From Perkinsus olseni (lineage: Eukaryota; Perkinsozoa; Perkinsida; Perkinsidae): 64,000 nt of DNA. Positions 26,117-38,031 of this stretch are shown here, piece by piece. The notes below the pieces were generated by a model. The model was not told the DNA's origin and searched no databases. It saw only the letters and a list, made by a program, of their open reading frames with translations. The stretch covers positions 124,001 through 188,000 of the forward strand of contig JABANP010000034.1 of NCBI GenBank assembly GCA_013115135.1, in the 5' to 3' direction. Position 1 is the first letter of the stretch. Each line of letters opens with the position of its first letter. A program made the translations under genes and the position numbers.

Positions 26117-26676
26117 CATTATTCAGGAACTGATCCTTGTTATTCTACAGTACCATTGAAAGGCGTCGTCGAGTTGAGTGCAGTCATTGCTGTTCATACG
26201 AACGAGCCTTACACGACCCGATTGAGCTCCTAGAGGGTTCTAGTTGTCCGAATGACTTAACTGAAGCAAGTAAGGCGCAGCAGCAGCACTGCTGTTTTGG
26301 AAACTGACATCATGTTGACAGACATGCTGGTTGAGCTTCAGGGCCACTTCACAGTTGATATGATAGTTTACGACGCTATTGGACACTGCATATTCTACTG
26401 AATGGGGACCTAAGGTAGGTATAACGACGGTCGGCTCCTTCCTCGAGCCTAGGAATGCAACCGCCTCTTGGAGTCCTACTACCTCTTAGGCTTAACTGAT
26501 GGCAGGTAGGTAGCTGAAATGACAAGAAGATCGAAGTATAGCGAGGACTGCGAACGATGAAACTATGGTGATTCTTATTGCTGATCTAAGTGGGTATGAA
26601 ACGCCCAACTTTCGAGGCCAGTAACCGGGTCCATCATTCTCACGGTTCTGTATAACAATGCTCGTTCGAGGGACCA
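26117..26676. other. Unresolved region downstream of the secreted candidate
   Basis: Plus-strand fragments such as TDMLVELQGHFTVDMIVYDA (about 26320-26385) look coding and could be later exons of the gene at 25665. No complete model was reached. Confidence 0.3.
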
Positions 26677-29130
26677 TTAAACCTTCTTTAGTCGTATCAT
26701 GCACTTTGACTGCATCGGATCCCGGGGTTGGCGACACCTCAGCGACCACCTACAGGGAAGTTCGCCATGAGCAGCAGCAGCAGATCGCCTATCGCCCACC
26801 TCGACTGCGAAGCATGTCCCTTTGTTGCCTCCTATCCTGCTCATGTCAGCGTCCCCCCTGTGTGGATTTGGCCCTAGAGCCTGTCCTGGTAGTGTAGTTA
26901 CTTTGCTCATAGTCGGATGAGCAGTAATGTTCTTCTGGTCGTCAATTATGTAGCCGTGTTCATCAGGCGTTCTTTTTCGGGCATTGATGTCGGTGTTCTC
27001 GTTACGGCCCTCACTTCTCGTCAGACCGGAGTGGCACTTAATAATCTTATTTATTTGAGCAACCGAGACCCTTCTCCCTCGGTTGTTCACCAAATCCATT
27101 GTCTCTTCCCTCATCCCATCGCTGAGCCCGCTAGACCTTCCTTCGCAGTCTGCTGACTTCGCCTTCATGAGGGATAGTACCGATCTTCGCCTCTCGAGGT
27201 TACCCCTTGCGCCGTACAATGGTGGTGCTGCCGCTCCAACACTCGTATTCTAGACATGGAAAGAACAAGCATCAGCTCAAGCTGGGAGGCAGCGGCGGCC
27301 GTCCTACGCTATGCAATTCCTTATTAAGATGATGATGTTGCATACGTCCGCATTGTTCTCCCTCTCGTTGAAGACGCTGTTGCTCTAGTTCCGAGCCAGT
27401 ATCATCCAGGGCGCTCCGCATCGAATCAGCGTTGTGCAGTGACGATGAAGCAGGTGGGAGCAGCTGGCTAGTGGCCTCCCACGGAGCCCCAGCTGAGGGG
27501 CGCCTACACACCATGGTGGCTCTCATCAAACCCGACAAGGCCTCAGTGCTACCCTCGAAGAGATCAAAGATATACGACTTTGCTGCCGAATCAGTCTCCG
27601 GAATCTCGAATCGCTTCGTGCAGAAGGGATGCTCCAAACACTCGAGGACTGATGCTCGTGCAGCCGTATGCTTGATCAACATCCTGAAAGTTACAAGTGT
27701 CCGAGTGAAGATGAAAGTACGGTACTTATTCTGCAGGAGATCATACAGATCTTCATCGACCGACTTGAGACGCCTTGGCACTCGTACTTGTGTAACAGTA
27801 TTAGCTAGCCAGTTAAAGAATGCGATGGTATCTCCAGTTCTTCTGCAGAGAGACACGTACTTACTCTGAAAGACAGCAACAGCATGAGCAGAGTTGGTGC
27901 TGTAATCTATCGTATCACAGTTACCTCTAAAGCAGGTCTGGCTAGTATCAAGTCCAATGCTGTTATAGCGACTGACCATACGTCCATCATGCGTGATATA
28001 CGCAAGACTTCACTGCCATCCACAAGAGCCTGATAATACAACATAGGGATTAGCATCGGACAGTAGCATCGTGTGGCTTCATAGTACTCTAGCGAATTCA
28101 GGAGCACAGTACAAGGGTGTGAAAGATACTGTGTTGTCATCCAGATCTATGGTTGTTGATGCTGGCACCTGAGCAGACTGAGCGTATGAGCAATGGAGCC
28201 CGGACCCGAGGAAGAGGCAGCAAGGCCCGTTGCTTGTCAAGTTACAGCTCCATCGACATCAATGAGCTTCCAATCGTCTCCCACGCGCATGATGTTCTCC
28301 GGTTTGATGTCGAGATGCACGAGCCCTTTTGCATGCAGTATAGCTGTTATTGATATCAATGATCTAACCTGAATATGGGACCAACCATACCGGCCAGAGG
28401 AGGAGGAGGTCACGGTATCCCACCCACCACATGATGGACTTCCCACATCTCCATTGGGTCTCTGGCCTTTCGCCTATCGTTCAGATAGTCTTCGAGTGTG
28501 TATGATGCTAACTCCAATACAACATAGCATTTACCATCGTGAGCGGGTGCTGGCCTCCCATCAGAGTCTTGACTATAGTCGAGTAATTTAACCTATCACG
28601 ACATCATGAGTTTATCACACACGTCTATACATGGTGCGAAGCGTAGGCGGGCTGCCTTCCTACAAAGACTTTCCGTGGGTCTAGCTTAGCTTGAGCAAGT
28701 AACTCCTTTGCTTGACTCGGAGGTTCTCCTCGTTCCGTGTAACGGACATCTGCTATCTTGAAGCTCTCTGTTGCCGCCTCGTGTACGTTACCCCTTTGCA
28801 AAGGTTCCTGTAGCTGCTTGAGGATTTCTATCTGCCATATAAAGGCTCGCTTCAGGTATTGCCTCGGCGGGCTGATACCTGCTTCTTGAACTTGCCGTAT
28901 ACGCTAGGGGACTTCTCCAGGTATGTTTTTATTGCTACATCTTTCTTCAGTCGCTTATCGAATGCTTTCCTTACCACTGAGAATGAGCCTTGACCAAGGA
29001 AGTCTATGCCTCTAACCAAATACCTGTGTGAAACACGGCTCACTGTTGGACGATATTATACTACTCAGGAGGCTGCCATCATCACACATGACTTGTGGCG
29101 GCCATCATACATGCCAGATGTATCACTCAT
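26677..29130 (-). CDS. Divergent serine/threonine protein kinase with DVDG in place of DFG
   Basis: The ATG at 29130 gives MSDTSGMYDGRHK. After a short intron the frame continues YLVRGIDFLGQGSFSVVRKA, a glycine loop, then VAIK with the subdomain II lysine. The catalytic loop near 28290-28330 reads HLDIKPENIM (HxD and Asn present), followed by KLIDVDGA where DFG is expected. The activation segment has VSFTPLYCAPEF, and subdomain IX has SRMMDVWSVAITALDLI. The lobe ends near 27600 with RASVLECLEHPF. A 58-base intron that begins inside the frame at LHS joins, in phase, a C-terminal extension rich in Arg/Ser/Asn ending at 26677; without that intron the protein would stop at 27272. The metal-binding Asp of DxDG is kept, so it may be active. 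The substrate is unknown. Confidence 0.72.
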
Positions 29131-29581
29131 CGTGAACGTGAGATTGCAAGCGACTATTGGGGACTCAGGCTGGAAATTCCAAGGGTAGCCGATAGCAACC
29201 ACGACACGTTTTCAAGTCGTTAGTGCGGCGTGGTGCACATAGCATCGAAACGTTACCGGTCCATTATTGTAGTCTTCCAACCCCACTCTCTTCCCAACCA
29301 ATTGAAATCATCATCTTCATTATTATTCATAATAGACATGCTATGGCCATGAAGAACAGACTGTAAATGATTGAAGGACAGCGCTCCAACGACGTAGGTC
29401 CATCGGCCCTGTAGAACGTGTGAATTGTATATGGGCCTTGCGTTTGCTAGATTAATGCAGCACGAAGGAAATAGCAACTCCATCAATTGAACTTCATTCA
29501 CCTATCGAGTCGACGTGAGCATCATAGTCATGGCTCGAAACACCCGTTACCGTCGTGTAACGGGGCCCTCTTCCAACCGTT
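29131..29581. other. Spacer with an isolated minus-strand open frame
   Basis: An 82-codon minus-strand frame (29253-29501) has no recognisable feature and no clear splice partner. Nothing else was supported here. Confidence 0.3.
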
Positions 29582-29829
29582 TCAGAATTGCGCGCATCCA
29601 CCGCTTCCATCTGCAGTGGCTGCCTTCTTGGTGGGAGGATGGCAGCAAACCCCCGGATGTGAGGCTGGAGAACACTGTAGGAGTGGCCAGGGTGCTACAT
29701 CTCCCACACAGCGGGTTACTGACCCCCTACCGGGTGTAGCCAGGTCACAGGGCCACCGTGGGCATAAAGGGAGTACTTCGCCGATGCCACTCCCCAAAGC
29801 ACAGCGCCAACGGCTACTACCAGGATCAT
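29582..29829 (-). CDS. Small protein with signal peptide or membrane anchor, hypothetical
   Basis: The ATG at 29829 begins a hydrophobic stretch, MILVVAVGAVLWGVASA, typical of a signal peptide, followed by KYSLYAHGGPVTWLHP. A GTAGGG donor and a CTACAG acceptor define an intron of about 58 bases. In the direct continuation the tail is Cys/Pro-rich (SPASHPGVCCHPP) and stops at 29582; another phase would give a longer basic tail. It sits between the kinase and the divergently oriented carboxypeptidase. The function is unknown and the exon phase is uncertain. Confidence 0.35.
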
Positions 29830-30001
29830 ATCCTGCCTGGTGCCTGGGTTGCGTCGTATCCGAGAACTAGGGAGTGTCAAACAACCACCCCGATGCAACT
29901 ACACATGCATCCCGTGGTCCTAGGTCAACGGCATCTCGATAATGATGAGGATGGGGTTGAGCAGTTCAATTATCGTCTTGTGTGAGCTTTCTTTTACAAA
30001 G

Positions 30002-32487
30002 ATGTCATCAAGCATCTCCTCCAAGATCCACGAGGTTACGGTCGGTAACCTTACATTCTCCTCCGACTTCGACTCCGGAAACACATGCGCTGTGGACTAC
30101 GACGCAGCGTCTAACACGTACGATGATTCATAGGTAGATTGCGTACTACGACTTCAGTCGAGAAGGGTAGGTATAACCTGTGGATGGCCCACGATTGTGA
30201 TGGTACACAGTATGAGAGCCACTTCAAGGCCTGGTTCTATTTCGGTGAGTCTTGGCTCTAATCCGAGCACGAGTAGATGGGAATAGGCTGAAGACAGGTG
30301 TACGAGGGTTCACTGCTGATCAGAAGGTTACCTTCGCGATAAGTGAGTATCCTATGAGCTCGTGCGGTAGCATTCCTACCCATTTCGAGCGACTCCGCGT
30401 CTCCTGCCTGTGAATCATTGTTAGATTCTCAGATAACATGGGCAAGCAGAGACAGCTATTTAATGTCCATAAATTACGACCAGTCACACGCGCCATCCCA
30501 GATGATCCACAGTGGAAGAGAATAGAGGGCCGCACCATTCTACTACGCCAAGGTGCCGAGGCCTGCCTAGTTCCATCTCCTCTCAGCGAACTTAATTTAT
30601 CAGGCTCCAAGAAGGATAGGAACTACGAGCTGAGATGGTCTTACAAATCCAGGTGAGTAGAAGCTGCCGTTGGTAGTGGTAGTGAGGTAGTTGTAACGAT
30701 ACGTGTTACTCAAGCTTGGCTATGTGAGGCTTTGCAAGGTACTCTCCAGAGGCCACCGTATACTTCGCTATGTGCTATCCCTTTGGGTACGATGACTTAC
30801 AGCTTTATCTAGAACAGCTCGAGAGTATATGTCGTGGTAGGCGATGAGTTACAACGGCTGAAGAGGGCTAAGGCCGCCATTAGCACCCGAGCACCCCCCT
30901 GCACCATTACCTACTTCTATTAACGGGCTATTGTTCTCGCCATTCAACTCTACCACTACCCCAGCAGAAGTGTTACATCTCGGCCGGGATGCACACCTAT
31001 CGCGCGAACTTCTCGCAAGGAGCTTATGTGGACGTAAGATGGAGCGCTTCATCATCATTATGTGAACCTAGGCCGTAATGCGATGTCTAGGAAAAGGGGT
31101 ACGCTGTAGGTCGAGTGGATCTCCTCACAGTCACCTCAACCGCTGATAAGATTACTAGCGAGCAAGAGTCTTCCTCTTCCTCGTCCAAGCCTATAATACT
31201 TTTAACAGCCAGAGTCCATCCCGGAGAGACACCTGGGCAGTTTGCTATGATCGGAGCACTCAACTTCGTAAGCGTAACAATGTCGTTCGACTTCTCTCAT
31301 CTGTCAGTGAGCATAATGCCAACAGTCTTGGCGAAACAGTGCTTCGTTGTGAGGCCCTATCAGACGATCCTCGGGCAGCGGCACTTCGCTCTCACTATGA
31401 TTTGAAGTTCGTACCGATGATAAATCCTGATGGGGTCCATATGGGAAACTATCGTACCAATAGTCGCGGTATCAACTTGAACAGGTCAGTGTATCATCAT
31501 ACAAATCGTTTGAATGCCGCCAAGTGACCTCCTATCAGGTTTTACTCCAACCCTGGGCCAGACCACGAAGCGGTGGGCTACAACAGGCTCGAATCACCCT
31601 CAATAAGATTATCCATGCAGGTGGCAGCGATTGTCGAGCTCGCTGCGGAATACGCACTGAGAGATTTGCTACACCTGTATGTTGATCTACATGCTCACGC
31701 CAATAAGACCGGCTGCTTCCTGTAATATCGCATTAACAAAGTCCTGCCGCACTAGGAGGCATATCAGCATCTGGCGACCTCCACGTGGGCAGGTTCACCC
31801 TTGGACTGTTGTTTCTAGATTCGGCAATGCTTTGAAAAGCCCGCTCCATAATGCTTGGAACACGGCCTTTGCTCGTGTAATGGCGATCAATTCTCCCTAC
31901 TTCGACTTGGATAAATGTGGGTAGGATCCTACCCTCGAGTATAGTCTCACTTACCGTCCATGTAGGCAACTTCAGTGCGAAGAACATGTCGAAGAGGGAT
32001 AGGCGCATCTCTCGAGAATCTTCACGCGGCGCTGCCCTTGGGAATCTTACAGGTGAACAATTTAACACGGGCCAGACTAACAGTGTTGACATGAGCGGTG
32101 TAGTTTAGGTGATGGAGAGCAGTCCAATGGAGTGACACACAGTGAGAACAACGAGGATGATGAAGGAGAAGATGATGCAGCGGCAGCAGTATCATCGAAA
32201 GAGGGATGTGGACGTGTTGCTATCCATAAGCTCACCGGCATTACCCATTCATATACCCTGGAGTGTAGCTATGCTCGACCTACCCATGTAGACTGCACAA
32301 CAAACACTCCCGGCAACTCTAAGATGACATAACTCAGACACGATCAATTCCCCCGGTCAAGAACGCAGCAGATGACAGAGTTGGTATACACAATAGCGGA
32401 TGTCTAACGAACAAGGCTGCTGTCGTGAACGGATTCGAACCGCAGCACTGGGCACAAATCGGCGAGGCCTTGCTGGTGGACACTTGA
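30002..32487 (+). CDS. Cytosolic carboxypeptidase, CCP5/AGBL5-like (M14 family deglutamylase)
   Basis: M14 zinc carboxypeptidases of this group remove glutamates from tubulin; CCP5 cuts the branch-point glutamate. The ATG at 30002 leads to the N-domain signature [11 protein letters not shown]. Then come [22 protein letters not shown] (human CCP5 has NMNKQSKLY at this place) and [17 protein letters not shown]. The catalytic domain shows [11 protein letters not shown] with the HxxE zinc motif at 31217-31228, then [19 protein letters not shown] and INLNR. Next is [15 protein letters not shown] with the third zinc ligand, and [19 protein letters not shown] with the catalytic Glu. A 50-base intron after ARPTH joins [13 protein letters not shown] and [16 protein letters not shown], with a stop at 32485-32487. 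A further short intron at 32476 could replace the last residues. RVAI...SYTLEC supports CCP5 rather than CCP1/4. Confidence 0.85.
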
Positions 32488-32638
32488 GCCTATGCTCTTG
32501 CTCTATCCTCCAGCCCATCCTTCTTGGCTTGCACCTCTCATTAGGTCTCCTCACTCGACCTCTTCCATCATAATTGTTGGACTCGGGTCTCGAACACACC
32601 ACACATAACGGTACTTCAGACTCATTGGTGTCACCCCT

Positions 32639-33597
32639 ATGGCGAATCATCAGGTTGCCAATATCCTGCGTGGTATGATACCTCGCACCGTAGATGTGAG
32701 TGATGTGGCGGGGCCTGTTGAGGGTGAGGCGGCGGTCCTCCACCTTATTGTCGAGTCGCATTGTCTTCGACTGCAGTATCACCCGGTATAACACTGAAGC
32801 AGCTACCCTCATTGGAGGACGTCGACGGGTATGCAAGACCTACGAGTAATTGTTGTTGCAGAAGCCTCAAGGCTAGTACTGCAAGCCTGGAACAGGTGCT
32901 ATCAACACTCAGATAACAGGCCATTGTCAATTCGCATTTCCGTAGATCACCCAGGCGAGGGAGCCCATTGTGCATCAGTATCCGAAGCCGGGCTCTCGAG
33001 TCGGGAAGATATATAAACCTCCTGGACACCTCGGGTAATGTGTGTATGTTCCTCTGTTGTCTCCAAGTCATCATTGAAGACACACGGCTGCTCGGAGGAG
33101 ATACCCCATCTTTCAACCTCGACAAGCACTGGCTGGAGCATCCACCCGCAACAAACTCAGAAGCGACAAGGGTGCCGAAGTCTTTAACTACACAGTTTCA
33201 AACAGTATCAGTGTAACAAGTCGACTTCAACTGATTTATACCTTCAGGTCGGAGTATGGGGTAGCGCGTTTCATGTATCCCCAGTTGATGCAGTGTATAT
33301 TTCGATGATGTTACGGAAGTGTGTTGCGCGAGTGATACAGCCTATGGAGCTCCCCTTCACAATTATGTCATCACATTCCCATTACTCCTGCTTTTCAAAC
33401 TGTCCGTATCTCATGTTTCTCACTCTGCTTCCAAGTCACTATGCACGCAACATCGTCCGACTCTTCAAAATCATCGTAACTCACGGCTGAGACTACACAA
33501 AAAATACCTCCCTGGTAGGCAGGATGTCATGTTGAACCTCCTGTGGACTCGACGTCCCGACTCTTCAAAGCATGCGAGCCTTATCGTTATCCGGTAA
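32639..33597 (+). CDS. Hypothetical plus-strand gene
   Basis: The ATG at 32639 gives MANHQVANILRGMIPRTVDV followed by GPVEGEAAVLHLIVESHC, a well-behaved helical frame. A GTATAA donor after HP and an AG acceptor near 32885 probably follow. Later frames that look coding include RLLGGDTPSFNLDKHWLEH (about 33090-33150), VGVWGSAFHVSPVDAVYI (33249-33302) and a frame ending at 33597 with a hydrophobic run (ITFPLLLLFKLSVSHVS). I do not recognise the protein. The exon chain is incomplete and the minus strand has competing open frames, so confidence is low. Confidence 0.35.
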
Positions 33598-33860
33598 AGG
33601 GCAATGCCTGAGTAGAATACCCCATCTTTCCCGAACCGAACACGCACAGGTCTAGCAAGTAGTACTGAAGCATGGCACGATAGTACAGGAAGTTCGTAAA
33701 TATTCCGACGCCCACCACAACCGCGGAGGTAGCGGCCAATGACTACAGTTACCCGACGCCCACATACCGGTCTACTGAACCCATCAGTGCTTCTAATCTT
33801 CAACCGGATTCATCATACTACGATCCATACTAGAAGCTACATCATACTGCACGGGCGAAC

Positions 33861-35501
33861 TTACTCTTCCAAGTTGAGTGAGCGTTGCAACGCATCGTTC
33901 CATCTTCGTCTGACAGCCTTTCTCTGTGTCAATGCCTCCGGGTGAGGCTCCACCTTCCTATGACCACCAAGGTTCAAGATGAGACTCTGTAGCGGCACAT
34001 TATCCCAGAACTCAACCGCTAACCCAGCAGCGTAGGCAACTCCAAAAGAGGTAAACTCGAATAGGTTGGCAGGGTATAGCTCCTTGACCAGAGTATCGGC
34101 CTGCATCTGCAGGAATAGATCATTCTTGGTCATACCACCATCCACATAGAACATCTCCAATGGATGGCCGATATGCTTTTCCATGGCCTCCACCACATCC
34201 AATACTTGAAGAGCCACTGCCTCTAGTACTGCTCGACATATGTGAGCCTTTGTTGTGCCTAATGTCATACCAGTAATAACTGCTCGTGCATCAGGACGCC
34301 AATACGGTGCGAAGAGGCCGGTGAAGGCCGGCACGAATGTAACTCCACCAGTGTTGGGAACGGTGAGTGCCAACTTCTCTACCTCATCCGGGGTGTCTAT
34401 GAGCTGTAACTTTTCACACAACCACTGGACTGCTCGACCAGTGTTCGCGATCGAACCCTCGAGCGCATAGTAGACATCACCACCACTCCTTTGAAATGCC
34501 ACAGTAGTCAATATACCGAATGATGAGGGTACAATATGCTGACCTGTATTGACCAGCATAAAGCAACCCTTACCGAGCGTCATCTTCCCTTGCCCTTCCT
34601 GTATACAACCATGACCGACTAACGCAGATTGCTGATCTCCAAGTATAGCAGTGATAGGGACACTACATATTGCAGGATGAAGAGCAGAGGAAATGGTACC
34701 GATATAGCCAGAGCTCGGTACAATCTTTGGGAGCGTCTCAAGGGGTATATTGAGGGCTTGGCATACCTCCTCTGACCATTGAAGTGTCTTCAGGTCCATT
34801 AGCATGTATCTGAGGAAACAACATGAATCATTGAACATATTTTACTGCCCAATTTATACCAGGCATGAGGTCATCGCACGGATGCTAACGCTGACGAGGA
34901 GAAGCGCTGCATCTCCTTACCTCGACGCATTGGTAACATCAGTAACATGTATTCCACCATTATCAGGCCCTCCTGTTAGATTATATGTCAGCCATGAGTC
35001 AACGGTACCAAAAAGGCATCTTTCTTCTTTCACAGCATCACTAACATCATCGACATTATCCAATAGCCATCTTATCTTGAGGGCAGTAAAGTAAGTACTG
35101 ATTGGTAATCCAGTAATCGGACGGAATCTGTCTTTACTACCATCCATCGTAAGGGCCTTTACAGTATCATAGGTCCTCAAATCAAGCCATACAATAGCGT
35201 TGTATAATGGTTTACCAGTCACCTTGTCCCATGCTATAACTGTTTCACGTTGATTAGTTATACCAACTGCTGTTATACTACCATAAGGTGCTATCAGCTC
35301 TGACACCTCATTAATTGATCTTATCGTTGATTGTAATATATCATATGGATCCTGTTCACACCATCCTGGATTCGGATACTTCTGCTCAAAAAAGTACTGT
35401 CTAGAATGGGCTAATCGAGCGTCCTTGGCAAAAAGGGCTGCTCTAGCCGATGTGGTCCCCACATTAATAGCGAGAACATACTCAGATGTTGATGATGGCA
35501 T
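33861..35501 (-). CDS. Glycerol kinase, copy 1 (divergent ATP site)
   Basis: FGGY-family kinase that makes glycerol 3-phosphate from glycerol and ATP in the cytosol. Two exons: 34921-35501 and 33861-34809, with a 111-base GTAAGG...CAG intron. Glycerol-site motifs are present: GWCEQDP, NQRETVIAWDKVTGKP, VVWLDLRT-like IVWLDLRT, GLPISTYF and the catalytic Asp in GDQQSAL. However, the first phosphate loop reads INVGTTSARAALF where active enzymes have DQGTTSSR, and the second reads TLGKGCFML instead of YGTGCFML. Both changes fall on residues that contact metal or ATP phosphates in E. coli GlpK (Asp10 and Thr267 region). The C-terminal AAGLA and LGGHRKVEPHP regions are intact. It lies 374 bp downstream of copy 2 on the same strand. 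It may be inactive or altered in activity. Confidence 0.9.
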
Positions 35502-35875
35502 GTGTTACGTACGAGGGATGGACGGGAGAGAGGCAATGAATGGGACGTATGATAAAAAAGTCTGACGTTAACCTGCTCTGGCCCTAGCTAGAATACCACA
35601 TGTGACCGAGGCGGCGGAGCACGGCGGGTTGCAAGTACATCGAGGGAATTGAACATGGTTAACTGAGCAGCACCACACAAGGATTAAGACGAGCAAGAAA
35701 CTACAACATAGTCACGAGCACCATGCGATTAGCGCTTAAACATAAAAATTAACTAACAGCCACTACCGATCATGCTAGCAGATTGTCTGCTGCCGCTGCT
35801 GTTACTACTCATCAGGCAGAGGGCAGTACCTGCACGGTTGTAGCAGTAAGCAGCATAGCGTGCAGCGCCCCTAAC
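35502..35875. other. Spacer between the two glycerol kinase copies
   Basis: No open frame or structure of note. It contains the promoter region of copy 1 and the 3' end of copy 2, separated by 374 bases. Confidence 0.5.
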
Positions 35876-37478
35876 TTACTCCTCAAGACCTAAAGATCTC
35901 TGTAGTGCATCATTCCATCTTTTCTTATAGCCTTCCTTCTCTCCAATGCTGCTGGATGTGGTTCTATCTTCCTATGACCTCCTAGGTTGGCTATCAGCTC
36001 CGGCAACGGCACTTTCCATAGATCAACAGCCAAACCAGCAGCATAAGCAGCACCAAAGGCAGTAGTCTCGGCCATCATTGCTGGATATATCTCTTTTGGT
36101 AGGAAATCTGCCTGCATCTGCATCAATAGATTATTACCAGTCATACCACCATCAGCATAAAACTCAGATAATGGATGCTCTAACTCACGCTCCATGACTC
36201 TCACAACATCCACTACTTGTAATGCTACACCCCTCCAGTACTGCTCTACATATATGTGCTTTAGTAGTCCCCAAGGTCATACCGGCGATAACAGCTCTAG
36301 CATCAGGACGCCAGTGGGGAGTGAATAGACCAGAGAACGCCGGTACTACAGTAACCCCTCCTGTATTGGGTACTGTACTAGCTAACTCCTCTACCTCTGG
36401 TGCTGATTCTATTACACCCAGTTGATCACGTAACCATTGTACAGCTCTACCAGCGATGGCTACTGAGCCTTCTAGAGCATAGTACACGGGGCCCCCTTCA
36501 CGCTTGAATGCCACTGTCGTGAGGAGACCAAAAGATGACTGTATAATCTTATCGCCGGTGTTGGCTAACATAAAACAGCCTGTACCATATGTGCACTTAG
36601 CCTGACCAACTTTCACACACCCATGACCTAGTAAGGCCGATTGCTGATCACCCAGTATCGCTGTTATAGGTACGTTGAAGAGAGAGGGGTGCAATTGATG
36701 ATCCCTGCTCTCGGACTCTGAGTTGGTGATTGTACCAATATGACCACAACTAGGTACTATGGTTGGTAGTGTATCTATGGGGATACCCAATTCGTTGCAG
36801 ATATCTTCACACCATCCGAGTTTCTCAAGGTCCATCAACATGTACCTACACATATCAAGCTAGACTTGACTAAAGCGACTCTCCTTACCTCGACGCATTG
36901 GTAACATCAGTAACATGTATTCCACCATTATCAGGCCCTCCTGTTAGATTATATGTCAGCCATGAGTCAACGGTACCAAAAAGGCATCTTCCTTCTTTCA
37001 CAGCATCACTAACATCATTAACATTATCCAATAACCATCTTATCTTGAGAGCAGTAAAGTAAGTACTGATTGGTAATCCAGTAATCGGACGGAATCTGTC
37101 TTTACTACCATCCATCGTAAGGGCCTTTACAGTATCATAGGTCCTCAAATCAAGCCATACAATAGCGTTGTATAATGGTTTACCAGTTACCTTGTCCCAT
37201 GCTATAACTGTTTCACGTTGATTAGTTATACCAACTGCTGTTATACCACCATAAGGTGCTATCAGCTCTGACACCTCATTAATTGATCTTATCGTTGATT
37301 GTAATATATCATATGGATCCTGTTCACACCATCCTGGATTCGGATACTTCTGTTCGAAAGGATACCCCTTGACATGTACCACTTGACCATCCTCAGCAAA
37401 GATGATGGCCCGTGAGGAGGTAGTCCCTTGGTCTATAGATAAAATATATTTCCCATGACATCCATTACGATCAGCCAT
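35876..37478 (-). CDS. Glycerol kinase, copy 2 (canonical motifs, two frameshifts)
   Basis: Same enzyme family and same two-exon layout as copy 1: exon 1 36889-37478, a 43-base intron and exon 2 from 36845. It keeps the canonical SIDQGTTSSRAIIF loop, GDQQSALLGHG and TYGTGCFML. The frame breaks twice. One extra C in the run at 36230-36233 (plus strand) follows CRAVLEG, and the expected VALQVVDVV continues in the next frame. One T is missing from the run at 35921-35924, after RRKAIRK, and the expected RWNDALQRSLGLEE then resumes in the original frame and stops at 35876. The breaks cancel and both lie in homopolymers, so sequencing or assembly error is at least as likely as a pseudogene. Exon 1 is about 98% identical to copy 1 over some 455 bases. 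Confidence 0.88.
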
Positions 37479-38031
37479 ATTATATAATCACAAACTACTT
37501 ACTCGAAGCAAGTCAAGTAACGGACTATAGTGCTTACAACTTTTCGATTCGACATTCTCGCACATGAACTCAGTATCTTGCTCTTATTGGCTCATTAGTC
37601 GCGGCCTGGCCTTACAGGCGCTAGGGCCGCCACTCGAACTCAGTTCAAAAACGTACAGTCCAATACTAAGTTATAAGCCATGGAGAAGCAGCTACATTGA
37701 GAGTAGCCGCTCGTGGCCTAGTCGAGCGTGGAAATATGACGGGCACACCCCTACTCACCATCGCCGAAGTCTATGCATCTAATGTGAGCCTCGATAAACC
37801 AAGGCACGTAATGTGGAACGAGCGAGATGCATTACACTGACGAGGTCCGATCGTGGTCCACTATTAAAACACCCCCATGCCAATTTATACTGAAACTCAA
37901 AACAGCTTGTCCGTTTCCAAGTCTCCTCCTAGTCCACCAAAGTGTCTCCTCCTTGCCAAGCGACAGTAGTTGTGATGATGCAAGTAAATGTACTACACAA
38001 CCACTATAGTGGTGCTGCTGTCATCTGCTGC
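37479..38031. other. Spacer between eL33 and glycerol kinase copy 2
   Basis: No supported gene. Short open frames only. It contains a partial match to the ribosomal-gene element (CGAGCGAGAT near 37820) that is not positioned next to a start codon. Confidence 0.45.

Noticed and set aside
32408..32525. tRNA-like box B (GGTTCGAATCC on the minus strand)
   Set aside because: No matching acceptor stem or anticodon arm was found at the required spacing, and the segment reads as the last exon of the carboxypeptidase ([16 protein letters not shown]).
37815..37830. Partial match (CGAGCGAGAT) to the ribosomal-gene element near glycerol kinase copy 2
   Set aside because: Only ten bases match and it lies about 340 bases from the start codon, within the range expected by chance.
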